From contig CM049313.1 in the NCBI GenBank assembly GCA_026874595.1, positions 66,220,159-66,284,158 of the forward strand: 64,000 nt of DNA, in the 5' to 3' direction. Below are positions 11,801 through 23,804 of this stretch, one piece after another. A model generated the notes under the pieces. It was not told the DNA's origin, did no database searches, and worked only from the letters and a program-made list of their open reading frames with translations. Position 1 is the stretch's first letter. Each line of letters opens with the position of its first letter. The translations under genes and the position numbers were made by a program. The DNA is from Sipunculus nudus (lineage: Eukaryota > Annelida > Sipuncula > Golfingiida > Sipunculidae).

Positions 11801-12150
11801 TTCTTTGAATAATATATATGTAAATTATGAGTCAACTTCTTTGTGTCAGGGATAGGTCAATCAATAAAGATAAGTATTGTAAATGTAGAACAGTGATTTA
11901 TTGGCATATTATTAAATCTAATACACATGTAAACATGTGTCGACATCCTCATAAATAAATTACACTGACTATATACAAATATGCTTTAAACTCCTGTTAG
12001 ATGGTGTTTTCAGGTATTTTATGTCATCCGAGATTGAAATCCGAACCAAAGAACCAAAAAGGCATAGAGCTTATTGTTAATAAAAAATCAAATACTATTG
12101 TTGAATTTACTGTTCTGTAATTCACGTCAGTCATGAGGTAATCGCTCGGA
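8891..12150. other. No recognised gene
   Basis: AT-rich sequence apart from the tRNA-like head at 9340. A 126-codon plus frame (9233-9613) overlaps that head and is not gene-like. TAGTGGCGTAGCCA at 9666-9679 looks like an isolated hAT-type end. Nothing else is supported. Confidence 0.35.
9340..9398 (+). repeat. tRNA-like SINE head (truncated)
   Basis: TATGGCTCAGGGGTAGAGCACAGGACT (A box at 9344-9360; described here as its parts TGGCTCAGGGG and TAGAGC) and GGTTCGATT (9387-9395) repeat the family A head. No family A body follows, and pairing of the acceptor arm is not evident. It is a truncated SINE or a tRNA pseudogene rather than a functional tRNA. Confidence 0.5.
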
Positions 12151-12600
12151 CTCGGGTTCACTTTTATTTTCAGGGACTCGGATTTGGACTAGGGGGGGTG
12201 GGGAGTCTGGACTCAGACTTGTACTCGGATTCAGGTGCAACGATCGAGAATCAAACCAAGTTTACCTCGAGTGCAGTGGGAAAAAATCTGCCACATACAT
12301 CAGGATGAGCTGTACACCCTTACATTTTCTTCTGGTAACTAAATATTTCAACAAAAATTACAGACAAATTATAGTTACTGAATGTGATATTTGCTATCAG
12401 GACTAGTTCTTATATTCAGAAAAGCAAATAAGTTTTTTTTTACCAAAACGAAACCATCGTTCAAACAATAAAATTTATAACTAAAAAAGTTATTAAAAAA
12501 ACAGTTATTTAAATTGATCAAGTCTCGGACCTCGACTCGCCTGGCCTGGACTCGGGCATACATTCGGATTGGATGGTGTAGACTCGACTTCAGTATTGCT
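12150..12600. repeat. Degenerate GGACTCGGA(C/T)T tandem blocks
   Basis: Clusters of GGACTCGG/GACTTGTACTCGG motifs (12150-12240 and 12525-12595) flank an AT-rich spacer. Related clusters occur at about 27838-27968 and 53970-54090. They look like a low-copy degenerate short-period repeat. Confidence 0.4.
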
Positions 12601-13169
12601 CAACATTTATATTGAAATAAAGAAAAATGACTTTAGGCTGACGACTGTGAGCCATACGTAATTGTATGTAACACGTTATAACTAAATAAAATGACAAGTT
12701 TATTTAAACGGTGGTTTTTGACCGTACGTGATAAATAGTATATAAAGTGGCAAATTAAATTTCTCGCCAATTTACTGAAACGCGTGACAGGGTTTATGTT
12801 TTACATACGCCAGCTTCCCTGAATTTTATAGATTCCTAATCATATTACTATTTGCTTTTATATGATATAACAGGAATAAATTTTTGTTTTCTTTACAAGC
12901 ACACCATTCTTAAAGAAACAATCTGTCATGGGATCAATATAGATTCCAATCTTGCTTCCAGTTTGAAAAACTACTTACTGTGCAAGGTGTCAGGACCGCA
13001 CATTAAAGGCAAAAAGCTAATCACTGGTGGAACAAACAGACACGCACACAAATCTGTCTCCTGGTCCCGGTAGACCATGATCCATCACTCCTTACCAAGT
13101 CCGGTGAAAATTCAATCTTATATAATCCCACTCTACCGATACCTGCTTTAAACTTTGAATTTAAATATT
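12600..13169. other. No recognised feature
   Basis: AT-rich sequence upstream of the LINE remnant. The last part (from about 13080) may belong to the LINE 5' region, but no protein similarity is visible. Confidence 0.3.
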
Positions 13170-13214
13170 AATGATGCCGATTTATATTGGTCTTTCAAAC
13201 ACAAGCGAAATAAG

Positions 13215-13800
13215 TTAACCTCTAAAGGCACATTATTAGCTCATCTTAACGTTCGCAGCTTACTCCGAAAATTACATAAGGTTCGTTTAATTTCATCTCG
13301 GTAAAAACCGCATGTTTTTACTATTACTGAGTCGTGGCTAAAAAAATATAAATGTCTCTGAAATTAGTATTGATAAATATACTCTTTTTAGATTTTATAG
13401 AAACCGCAGAGGCGCAGGTGTCATCACCTATGCATTAAATTATTTTTAACCTAAAGCGTGTTTTCTTTAAATCCAACGATACTGAATGTGTATGGGTAAC
13501 TATAAATAACGGGGTGAAAGCTTTTTTCATTTGCTCCGTGTGTCGACCATCTAGTGCTAACATACATTTCATTGATAAACTGTTAAATATTGTTGGCCAA
13601 GCGGTAAGTTGTTATAAGCATGTTATCTTATTAGGAGAGTTTAATATTGAATAAATGTGTCCTGAGAAGATTAATGCCAGCAAAATAGATTTGTTTGAGA
13701 AAATATTCGGTCTTCATCAAATCATAACAAAACCAACTAGAATAAGTCTGAATAATTCAAATTCAAGAGGCATTTGGAAAGCCTTAAAACAGATAATACC
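13215..13800 (+). pseudogene. LINE endonuclease (EEP-type) remnant
   Basis: The translation contains AHLNVRSLLRKLHKV, FTITESWLK and a VWVTI...FICSVCRPSS stretch, followed by LLGEFN. These match the order of apurinic-like endonuclease motifs (N, E, and GDFN-type) in CR1/jockey LINEs. At least four stop codons or frameshifts interrupt it, for example after LISSR and after GEFNIE. In a live element this domain nicks the target DNA. The GDFN-type Asp is Glu here. Confidence 0.65.
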
Positions 13801-14029
13801 GTCCAAATCGTGAAATAATTACACTACATCCGACAATAATCCTGATATATTCAATGATTTTTCAGTATTGTTGAAGCACACATCAGTAACAAATTTTTAA
13901 ATACCAACCCTACTGGCAGTGTACACATGGTTAATACCAATGGATCTCTTAAGAATCTTCAAAAAACTTTGCATTTTCCTAGTGTATCAACTAATTTTGT
14001 TATTTCTCAATTATTAAAAATCAAGCCTC

Positions 14030-15150
14030 CTGTCAGTGTCGACATTCTTGGCATGTCGGGGTGTTTTCCTTAAAATAGCCGCTCCATTCATTGCACCTAG
14101 TCTTGCGTATTTGTTTAATCTTTCTCTTCAAAGTTGCGAAATTCCTGATGACTGGAAAACTGCAAAGATCATTCATATATATATAAAAGTGCAGATGCCA
14201 AGGCCAAGAGTGACCCAAACAATTATCGACCAATTTTATTATTGGTCATATACCTAAAATATTAGAAACATTCGTCAAGTATAACTTAATCTCGTTTTTC
14301 CATGAAAATCTAATATTCTCGGATTAACAGTTTGCTTATCTTGCAAACAGATCTGCACCTCTAGCATTACACGCCATTGTTGATGAATGTCTAATAAATA
14401 TTAACAAGAATAAGATTACAGCAGCCTACTTTTTAGACAGAAAAAAAGGAATTTGATAGCATAAATCATTCCATTTTATTACGTTAATTGAAACAATACG
14501 GCATTAAAAATACTGAACTCATTTGGTTTAATAATTATTTAACTAAAAGACGACAGTCAGTTTACGCGAATGGTGTACTCTCTAAAGAGTGTGTTTTGGA
14601 TAAAGAAACTTCAGAAGGCACAGTGCTAGGACCAGTTTTGTTCCATGTGTACATTTAGGACTTAACAAAATACTTAAACGAAAATTGTATGATCTATGCT
14701 GATGATTTCTCATTGTATATGTCCTCAGATTCACCTGTTACAGCGTTAATCCAACTTCGAAAAACAAATTGATATCAATCTTAAATATTTCAGGATAACC
14801 GACTTCGTACAAACCCTGTGAAATCTACAGTAGTATTATTTGACAATAGAAAATACGATCTACCAATCATAGGATCGTTAAAAATGATGTTATATTACAT
14901 CCTGTGGAGAGCGAAAAATTATTTGGTGTCATCATCGACTCCAAGCTGACGTGGAAAGAACATATGAAACATTTGTGTGAAAAATTAAAATCTAAATTAG
15001 GACTACAATTCCGGCTTAGTAAAATAATTCGAACTTCCAGTTTAAATACAATATATTTGCTCTTTTTCAAAGCCACATTGATTACTGTATATCTTTTTGG
15101 GGCAATTGTTTCAAATCGTATTTCAGTCGAATCCAAAAACTACTGAATAA
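14030..15150 (+). pseudogene. LINE reverse transcriptase remnant with YADD
   Basis: Frames join as HAIVDECLININKNKITAAYFLD, then SINHSILL, GTVLGPVLFHVYI and MIYADDFSLYMSS. YADD, the RT catalytic motif, is intact at 14695-14706. A downstream open segment (14904-15146) carries LFGVIIDSKLTWKEHM, the usual post-RT thumb motif. Stops at several points (after HVYI, in LLR*LKQ) make it a pseudogene. The domain order and motifs are those of the CR1/jockey superfamily; the clade is not resolved. Confidence 0.75.
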
Positions 15151-16212
15151 GGTTGCACGCATTGTAACAAAACATTTTGATAGCAACATATCGTCTGCGT
15201 GTCCAATTAACAAGCTAGGTTGGATGATTGAGGAGTAAAGGTGTCGCTACTTTATGTGTGTACTTGTATATAAATGTTTGTCTGAAGACGTACCTGAATA
15301 TTTTAAAAATGCCCTTATTATCAAGAGATTCCATGCATAACTAGATCTTCTGCTAACCTAAATTTAACCTTTCCTATGCCCAGAAGTGAATGTTTAAAGT
15401 CCAGTTTTTGTTTCACTGGCCCCTTTCTTTGGAATCACCTGCTTTTTAGTTTAAGACCGCCTTAAATAGCGATAGTTTTAAGTACTTGTACTAAAGTTCG
15501 ATACAGAACATTTTATAATTATATGTATTCTTACCTGATATTTGCCGTTTAATTAGATTTCTCGTAATTTAAATATGTGCTATATTGTTTTAGTTTATAG
15601 CCAATGAGTTCACCGTTATCCAGATTTGTATTTTCGTTTATGTGTTAATGTTTAGTTTTTATTATTCCTATCCCTGTCTTGTATCATATCAGCTTATTTT
15701 CAAGTCAGCCTCGGATAGTGAAAACATTATCGTCGCCACCTTACGTTTTATAATTAGCTGTGTACTTATACATATATCTGCTACATATTTTGCTTGCCCT
15801 TGTCTTAGGGATCAGTTGTCACTTAGGTGGATTTCTGACATTTATAAAGACTTCTTAAGCCCTTATACGGAGTTTAATGTAGCAGAACATTTTATAATTT
15901 ATATAAACTTACCTTATATTTGCTATTGTCATATTCTCGTTTGCATAGTGTTGTATATGTTTTAATTAATATCCTAGAGTGTACAATTATATTAGACTTC
16001 TATGTAGGTATTCGCGTACTATTTATGTATTTATCTTCATGCTATATGTTCAGCATTTAACCTTTTTTTTACATAAATTTTACTTAATTATAAACTTTTA
16101 TGTGTACTTTACAAATGAAATGTTAACCTGACCCAGGACCCTATTGCAAATCAGCATATTGTACTGAATAGGCCATCCTGGTAAAATATCTTTGAAATAA
16201 AATAAAATAAAT

Positions 16213-16675
16213 ATCAAATTGGGTGAAACTATTAGGTCACCATGACAGCGTCTGTACTTTTAATATTTGCTCTTATAATAGTTATCTAGATTTCAGTTAT
16301 AATGCCGAACTCTGATGATCAGTAAGACCTTTTAGACACAACAACCGTATGCCTCTTCTGTTATTGCACTCGATTAACTACATACCCTCGCTATTTCCTA
16401 TAAGGACGGATGTACAATATGATTGTGTGTAATAATCTTAATTATCGTTAATTAGGATAGCTATTTTGGCCAACGACTTGCAACCTTTTGGTACCCAACT
16501 AACAGATTAAAGACTCATGGTCCGGATGTCTGGGTTGACATAGTAACCAAACAGGAACTGATTTATGATATATGTTTCATGGCACTTCAATTTTACTTGA
16601 TAATAAAAACTATTAATTTCACTTGTAAAATCTCGGTACCATTATTTGCTCACTGGATGCCGTCATTTGCCGTAG
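16213..16675. other. No recognised feature
   Basis: AT-rich sequence between the LINE tail and the coding-like island. Confidence 0.35.
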
Positions 16676-16813
16676 ATAAAGGTGAAGGTCGCCAAGTGGG
16701 ACAAATGGTGTTACTCCAACAAGCCCGATTTCGCCACTGGTAAATACCACTGGGACAACGCGTCGAACGAAGCTTTCCAATTGTCATTGTACGTTTTACC
16801 TTTATGCGGATAA
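16676..16813 (+). CDS. Coding-like island, unidentified exon or gene fragment
   Basis: After a TTTGCCGTAG acceptor-like sequence, 45 codons run open to a TAA (IKVKVAKWDKWCYS ... DNASNEAFQL ...). Codons to about residue 36 strongly prefer C/G in the third position (AAG GTC GCC AAG TGG GAC), unlike the AT-rich neighbourhood. Tryptophan, tyrosine and cysteine content suggests an extracellular domain, but I do not recognise the family. The last ten codons look non-coding, so the true end may be a donor near 16790. It could be an isolated exon, or a captured or decayed gene fragment. Confidence 0.3.
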   Translation: MKVKVAKWDKWCYSNKPDFATGKYHWDNASNEAFQLSLYVLPLCG

Positions 16814-16905
16814 TTCCTGTGATATTGACTATCTTACCCTTTTATCCGGAAGGACCAGTGGATTTGATGCTTTGTAAATAAAAATATCATAGGATCAATG
16901 AAATA

Positions 16906-17011
16906 GAGTTCAACCAGTACGGATTAAACATAGAATGCTAAAAACGGCCCTGCGAGGGTGTCACAACACGAGTAACGCCCGTGCCACAGAATAAAAAGAG
17001 CACCTGTAACA
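16906..17011 (-). mobile_element. LTR fragment (5' terminus), minus strand
   Basis: The reverse complement begins TGTTACAGGTGCTCTTTTTATT and reaches GTACTGGTTGAACTC, which is the first about 105 bases of the 29095-36643 LTR family. The rest is missing, so it is a truncated relic. Confidence 0.75.
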
Positions 17012-17350
17012 CATAAAAGGATCAACAGTTTAATGTAAAATATATTTGAAGGTGGTGCCACTCAAATGTAGCTACGTAACTCATATGTTGCCACGACTCG
17101 GAAATGCCCATTTTCTGTTGTCTTAATTGAACTGTCGGGAAACATGTCAAGTGTGTCCTTAGGGAGTCGTTTCCTTATTTTCCTTAATATCCATAGAATA
17201 TTGTAATTATTTTTGGCATAGGGACCATCGCAGAAACTACGCCTGCGTATAGAGTTCGCCTGCTAAAAAACCCTGCCAGGATTGGAAAATTTACCCCGGA
17301 AAATTTGCCGGCGATTTCAGCGCATGAACTGTTAAAATGCTAGTATATAT

Positions 17351-17809
17351 TGTTACAGGTGTCTCTTTTATTGTATGCAGCAGTCTTACATGTGTATGTG
17401 CAGCGCTAGCATTGTCCGTTGCTATGGCGGCATAGCCCGGCCCACGCGTTGGGTCTGACGTTTAAACACAGTGGTCATGCTAGTCTGGGGCTTTCTCGCC
17501 TGGCCGAGCCGGCCCGGCCCACGTGTGAACCCTGATGTGAAGAAACACAGCGTTCGTTGTTCTAGATGTTTCCTGTAACGTGTGTTTTATTGGGTTCGTT
17601 AGATTGTTCGGGAAATGGAAACATCTCGGCTTGAGGTGAAAAAGTTATAAATGAGTGGCTGTGTTTTAGAGCAGGTAGAGAGGAGAGAAAAATTCCAGCG
17701 GACACAGATGAGTGTGTGTCAGTTTGTGGACCTTTGCCGATAATTACGGCAGTTATAGTTTTTCTTCTAAATTTGTGACGGATCTTATATAGTCTTCAGT
17801 TTGCTTTCT
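17351..17809 (+). mobile_element. Truncated LTR, GC-rich subfamily
   Basis: It starts TGTTACAGGTGTCTC and follows the family LTR to about 17809, then diverges. It contains CGGCATAGCCCGGCCCACGCG and GGCCCACGTGTGAACCCTGAT blocks that are also present in the older LTR at 36644-37275 but absent or shortened in the full element. This marks an older subfamily. TATAAATGAG (about 17646) is the candidate TATA box. Confidence 0.75.
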
Positions 17810-18396
17810 TTCCCACACTCTCGCAATGGCAAAGCAGTCTGTTAATTATAATATTAATTTATAATAGAATATAAACAATTAAAACATAACAGTCATATTT
17901 GGATTAAATTAATTCCTTGGTTTGGTTTTAAATATCGAACAGTAAAAGACAGTACCCATACAGAATGACTTTCATTAATATCCGTCAAATGAGCTTCCCC
18001 CTTTTTTGTTCAGTTATGTTTGAGTTCATGTAGTAGAGATAAAGAAGACTTGTTTCATGGTTTATATGGTCGTCATATTTCCTAATGATTCCCTTGTTTT
18101 ATTTCCCTTTAACTTAAATAGTCGTATTAACGTTGATCTTACTAAATGGAAGGCCTAGCTTCTTGCCATCAGGACGTTACATATTTACATCACAGCATTT
18201 CTAAGGCAGGCGGATATAGTCATGGTTACAAAGTATTAGGTGATATCCTTTATATAATCAACGTACTAAATGACCTTTAACATAACACTAATCTTTTAGT
18301 TCTTTATGTAGCGGCAATTCTACCAGAACTTTAATACATCTTTGATCCTTTAAAAACATCCTGATTTCGACGATGGTTGCTTCCCCTTTACATTAC
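17810..18396. other. No recognised feature
   Basis: AT-rich DNA between the truncated LTR and an hAT-like element. Confidence 0.35.
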
Positions 18397-19511
18397 CAGG
18401 GGCGTATTCATAGGGGGGCGCAAAGGGGCGCGCGCCCCCCTAAAATTCTGCTAACACCTGTACCAGTCAGCTACTGGCAAGTGTTATGTTTGTTAACTCA
18501 AATTTATTTTATGTTATTTTAATTGAGTATGCACACACATAGATATAAAATCTGGCATTTTTAGTAAAAGAAAATATTTTCATGTTTCTCTATGCGCGGT
18601 TATGGTAATGTTATTCACATATGGAAAGAAAGAAGAAAAACAAGAAAGATCTGTAATGTAAATGTAAATATATATATATATCTTATATAATAATGTATAT
18701 TTATTATCAGTTCTAAAGGTTCCTATATTGACCTAAAGAGAAACTAGTTTTTTGGGTTTTTTTTTAAATTTTGTGAAGAAAGAACAAAAGCTTAGCAAGA
18801 TATTGTTCATAATGTAAATGTAAAGAGTTTCAGACTTTTAAAATTTCTAAAATAAATCTAAACAGTAAAGGGATCATATACTTACACATTTCTCTCATGT
18901 TTTTTACTGTCTCTCTTTTCTATTTTGCTTGTGTGCAGAAGTGAAGTCTCCACACCCTGTGATTGTTCTGTAACATGATGGTGGATGGCCAAAAACTGTT
19001 TAACAATCCATACAAGCTATTTGTACTTTCACTAGATGCTTGCTATGCCTCATTTTTAAAATTTACCCTGGAATACACCAAGAGACTATATATGAAAGCT
19101 TCCGATTTCTTGATTCTGGGGTAATTAAAATCACCTTAAATACCCAGCTACTGTAACCGGAGCTAGATGGCCAGGCTATATGTCAGAAAGTTGAATTTTC
19201 AATAATACTATAAATTTGAAAATTGTATGCAAATAACAGTCAATGAGTATTTTTCACTTCTAATATTTCTTGTGTTTAACTACTTTAATTACCTAAGGTC
19301 AGACAATCTTTATTTCGTTTTAACTCCAATCGGCTATAGTTCGAACTTAATTTTGCAAAAATAATTTATCTACGAAAACATATATTATGGAATTCATTAT
19401 CAGTAGGAGAAAATTTAACAGCCACGCAGTGTGTTCAAACAAGTTTAAATATGCTTGCTTCCTAATAATAGGGCTTTGTGGAATATCAATATAATTTAGA
19501 AAAAAGATTTA

Positions 19512-19561
<50 letters not shown>

Positions 19562-19649
19562 TATGACATGTCTAAAAGACGCAGAAAAGCCCCCTTTCCC
19601 GACTTTAGAGCTGCGCCCCCTCTATTTTCAAATCCTAGATACGCCACTG
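18397..19649. mobile_element. hAT-like non-autonomous DNA transposon
   Basis: The left end is CAGGGGCGTATTCATAGGGGGGCGC. The right end, reverse-complemented, reads CAGTGGCGTATCTAGGATTTG and then AGAGGGGGCGCAG. The ends are typical of hAT-type CAGNGGCG termini. The flanks share CATTA (TACATTAC before, ATAACCATTA after), an imperfect duplication. No transposase is visible. A TA microsatellite (about 19515-19560) lies inside. Confidence 0.6.
19515..19563. repeat. (TA)n microsatellite
   Basis: An uninterrupted AT dinucleotide run of about 40 bases inside the hAT-like element. Confidence 0.9.
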
Positions 19650-21047
19650 ATAACCATTAGGTCTTTATTGTGGTGTTAATGAATATAATTAACGTAAATA
19701 AGGGTAGAGGTTAAAGTGTTTTTCACGATGCTCCGAGTTATGTCCTGTGAATCAAAATTGTAAATGATCACTTCTTGAACCAAATATTATCGTTACAAGC
19801 ATATAAAATAAATAACATCATACGCATAATATGATTCATATTTTCATTCGCAATAAATGTAAATTAAAGTTTTTTGTTGTTGAATAATTGTCAAGCGTCC
19901 GACCATAATGGCCAAGAATTTTGAACTCTATTTATATTGACACATTTATCGCAAAATATATAATATATATATCAAAATATAATTTTAAATATCATGATGT
20001 CGGTCTTCTCCTCATTCGTTGCCCATAACAACCAAGACATTTTTATAGCATACTGATCTGTATTGCAATATAGATGGATCAAACAGAATAATCTGGTTTG
20101 AAATATTGGCTGTTTTTCCAAATTCATTATAACATAATTTTTTTAATTCTTGATCAGCATTTCAAAGCAAGTATTGATACAGTGAGAGGTTTATGCCGCA
20201 ATTTCTGTCGTCAGGAAGATAAGTTGTTGTTCAAATAAATACCTTTAAATATGAGAAATTCCAACGTCACCGCTATTATTACCCGTGTAAAACGAAATGG
20301 CTACTAACCTGTCTTCTAAGATCTCGTTTAGTTTCTACATAAGGTTAACCTACAGAGAGCTTCATGGGCAATGGCACCAGCTTTCATTTCACGTTTGTGT
20401 GCCTACAAAGAGAGACCTAACAACGTGTTATATGAGGTAAATTTATGCAGAGTTGCTCCTGGGTTCATGATGTATTAAAACAAGTTTTCAACCCTAGACC
20501 GACCATCCGTGACTTAACCCTGACTGCTGCATGGCTGACTTGCGATTAGTCATCTGTGAAATCCCCCCGCCCCCGTCATCCGACTTTGATGGTTAAGTTG
20601 AGGTTAAACTAACCAGACCCTAAAAAATTATAGCATAAAAATTATTGAAAAAAACATGAATATCAGTCCAGTTTTCTATTTCATAATTTATCTGCAACAA
20701 TTTAGAAACAGAGATATATCCCGGGGATATTCTGAATCTGAAGGTGAATGTAGGTCTCTTGTAGGTGAATTCAGTACGCAGATGATAGAGGAGCGTCAAT
20801 ACGGGGTTGGGGTGAGGTGGGAGTATATAGTTGCTCCGATTACCCTCCCACGCCTGCGAGTCACCCCTAACCCTTGAATATAATTTACACCACCGTACGG
20901 AATGATATCTGAGAGCCTGTCACTGTGCAGTAACTGACCTTGTGAGGTGAAAAGTGTGGTGACAGGCAACTGTACTATCAATACAATGTATCCACGTGTA
21001 GTTAAAAGTGCCCCTACGTAACGAGATATGATTCCCAGCTTGTATAA
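19650..21047. other. No recognised feature
   Basis: AT-rich to about 20450, then more mixed composition (20700-20990). No domain or repeat family was recognised. Confidence 0.35.
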
Positions 21048-21285
21048 CTATTTATATAAGATCATTGGTCTTTCTCGATCATAATCGATTATAATCGATT
21101 GCATTCTACATAATTCGTCACTTGTATGCACATCCATGGAAGTCATATTATTCCGACAAAATATTCGTATTCTGTCAGAGATATTTGAAAGACGACACAA
21201 AACAGGAATAGCATTAAAACTTAACCTTGTGCAACGAATAAGTGTGAACAGCTCAGCCGTTACCTTAACCTTTAAGCGCAATACC
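21048..21285 (+). repeat. Dispersed repeat family E, copy 2
   Basis: Related to 2523-2785 in the same orientation. It shares GATCATTGGTCTTTCTCGATCAT-type 5' blocks and CCTTGTGCAACGAATAAGTG. The overlapping 95-codon plus frame is therefore repeat-derived, not a gene. Confidence 0.5.
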
Positions 21286-21534
21286 AGACAGGATTTATTT
21301 GCTCAGTATTTTAGGTATACTGCGGTTGCCTTGGGAGAATCCGGACTGAATCAAGGTGTCTCTTATCGGAACAGTGAGCCCGTATCTCGGCGTAAAAATA
21401 AAACGCTCAAGGTGGCCACGTGACGCTTTTTTATGACAATATGTTTGAGAGTTTAATTACCGGTATATGTTCGATTAAACAGATTATGAAGCAGTGTCCA
21501 ATTAAATTGAGCTTTAGTAATATTTCAGTCTAGG

Positions 21535-21724
21535 ACGTAGCCTAGTAGGTAAGACGTTGGACTTCTGACCGGAAGGTCCCCGGTTCGAACCCTCATCGCT
21601 TCCTCCATAGTGAAATCTCGCTTGAACCTCAAAGATTCGGTCTAATGTCTTAACGACAGGTTATGACTTCTGGATTATTCTAAACCCCGTAGACATGTAA
21701 AACCTGAAATCCAGTAGGCTTAAC
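21535..21724 (+). repeat. tRNA-derived SINE, family B
   Basis: It has an A-box-like TAGCCTAGTAGGTAAG (21538-21553) and a perfect B box GGTTCGAACCC (21582-21592). The anticodon and acceptor stems do not pair well, so this is a SINE head rather than a tRNA gene. The body ends in GTAAAACCTGAAATCCAG, shared with the copy at 3310-3480. Confidence 0.6.
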
Positions 21725-22091
21725 AATAACATATCATTTCTATTGTAGAATTCTTTCACCCTTATTCAATAGAAAGTGCCACTAACAGGCCATAGACCTA
21801 TCTTTTAAAAAAAATTAATCTAAGAGAGAAAAAAGAGCCGCCTGAATGAAAATAAGAGGCACCTTATTGAGACGGCAACTAAAGACGCCGAAGCTGCAAA
21901 CTGCAGTGTTTACGAAAAAAAAGTTTGGCTCTCAGGCACTTTTTTAGGAATCAGTGCGGTAGGGCGATTTTCTTTACCTTTTTTGTATGTTTCTATAAAA
22001 GTCATATGATCAGAGAAAAGCATAATAATAACAGAAATATTTTTCTAAACAGGTAAAGGCACAACATAACTAGAATATCAGCAGAAGCTGA

Positions 22092-22813
22092 CAAAAGCCC
22101 TCAGCCAAAAGAACAGTGTTTAGAGATGGTAACAGTAACAAGTACTAAATATCTGTTCTCACATGGATGTATATCTGTACATGTCTCAGTTATAAATTTA
22201 AAATGGAGAGGTATGTACCATGATTCATAACAATCCACCAGATGCTTCCTGAAAAATAAGCTTCTAAGTTTTATTCTATTATCAGCTCTGTGACCTTGAA
22301 AAGTAGGTCAAGGTCACCCATCTTCGAACTTGACCGAGATTTTGTCGATATACATCTTCACCAAAGAAATAAAATTCCTATTGTGAATCCTTTTAGAGAT
22401 ATCCCGCTCACAAGGCCAAAGTTGAAAAATCCAAGAAAAATTCATTAAAAATCAGAAATTGCAGGTGGCGCCACCAAACTTGTGAGGCAGTTACAGACCA
22501 TCACTCCCTATGATCATAGTAAGTTTTGTGAAAATCCATCAAATGGTTCCTGAGTAATAAGCATCTAAGTGTTTTTCTATAATCAGCTCTAAAATGTAGA
22601 AAAAATAGGTCAAGGTCACCCATCTTCGAACTTGACCGAGATTTTGTCGATATACATCTTTACTGAGGAAATAAAATTCTGATGATGAATCCTTTTCAAG
22701 ATATCCCGCTCACAAGGTATAAGTTAACGGACGCCGGACGGACGGACGGACGGACGGACGGACAGCTTGGGTGACGACAATAGCCCATCAGCCTAAGGGC
22801 TGAGGGCTAAAAA
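22092..22813 (+). mobile_element. Non-autonomous element with terminal AGCCCTCAGCC inverted repeat and two about 302-bp units
   Basis: AGCCCTCAGCC (22096-22106) is exactly inverted at 22798-22808, followed by AAAAAA. Two tandem units with a 302-base period carry GGTCAAGGTCACCCATCTTC (22307 and 22609) and AACTTGACCGAGATTTTG. A (GGAC)n run (about 22736-22763) precedes the 3' end, and the 3' end itself can fold (AGCCC/GGGCT). The GTGGCGCCACCA...CATGATCAT-type block is shared with the core-repeat family at 34071-35448, so both belong to one larger group. Confidence 0.65.
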
Positions 22814-23804
22814 AGGAAATCTTTCAAAATTGTATTATTTTGTCTTCTTGAAAGAAATATCCGAGCGTCTGGTGCTCAAAATCGGTAAGTTTTTATTAAA
22901 AATCAAAATAAAATTGTGTGATGCGGGGGATTATAAAATTGACTCGCGCGGTGCCTGAGAACGATACCTTCTATTTTTTTTTGTTTGCTTCATGCAGTGT
23001 CCTTTTTATCAATATATTTTTTTTCTGATAAAACATAGCTTCATGACATAACCATGAACTTTAGGTGACCCTAATCGCATATTCGTTCAAAGAATAAACA
23101 TGTGCAGAGCAGTTGCGAGCAACCGATCAAGTTACCGTTGGCAATGTAAACAGTCATTCACCTGACAAGCGCAACATTTGTTTAATTTGGGTGACTCTCC
23201 AATACTCTTTATCAGTACCCCTGTCCAAATGTTTTCCGGGCTAATTTTTATTAAAAAAATAAGAGAAAATCAAAATCAAATTTGTTTATGCTCGGACGTT
23301 ATGACGTTGCCTGATGATCCACCTTTTTTGGCGTTGAACGTATTACTTTAATAGATCTATGGATAATAAACTGAAGGGCATATCCTTATCCCTCCATAGG
23401 AGCGACCAACTGTGACATCAGAGTTTTTTTTTATACGATCAACGACTTAAGGCTTGTTACAGATACCAATTTTTTTCAGAATTTCTTCCATGATATTGTT
23501 CTTAACAAAACAACAATAATTCAGATACATGATAGTCACCGGCCAGTAACCATCCGCCTCAGTGATAGCTGTTAATAACTCAGTGATAACTTACAAGGTG
23601 TTTTCCTCCGATATGAATGTGCCAAGCTTGGAATTTAAAATCCCCTTTAAGCGACCGCTTGTTCATATTAAATAAAATCTGGCCATTTCAATTATTTTCT
23701 CACAAACACTTTTTCAACGAAATGATGGTACGAGTCAATAAATTCATAACCTTAACAAGGCTGGGTGAGACGCTTTCCCGAGTGAAATACCTTACTAGGA
23801 CCCT
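22814..23804. other. No recognised feature
   Basis: AT-rich sequence with no gene or repeat that I can support. Confidence 0.35.

Larger units (their letters stand above)
13170..16212 (+). mobile_element. Degenerate non-LTR retrotransposon (CR1/jockey-like LINE)
   Basis: Reading across frameshifts and stops shows endonuclease then reverse transcriptase in LINE order. The 3' end carries a short (AAATA)n tail (about 16194-16212), typical of CR1-like elements. The element is broken many times and cannot be active. A non-coding 3' part (about 15200-16130) separates the coding remnants from the tail. Confidence 0.75.

Noticed and set aside
21531-21605. Possible tRNA gene (good B box, TCT in the anticodon position)
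   Set aside because: Anticodon, T and acceptor stems do not pair as in a real tRNA, and a SINE body follows. Called SINE family B.
22736-22763. (GGAC)n run considered as a CRISPR-like or telomeric tract
   Set aside because: A short microsatellite that is a constant part of the repeat element's 3' end.
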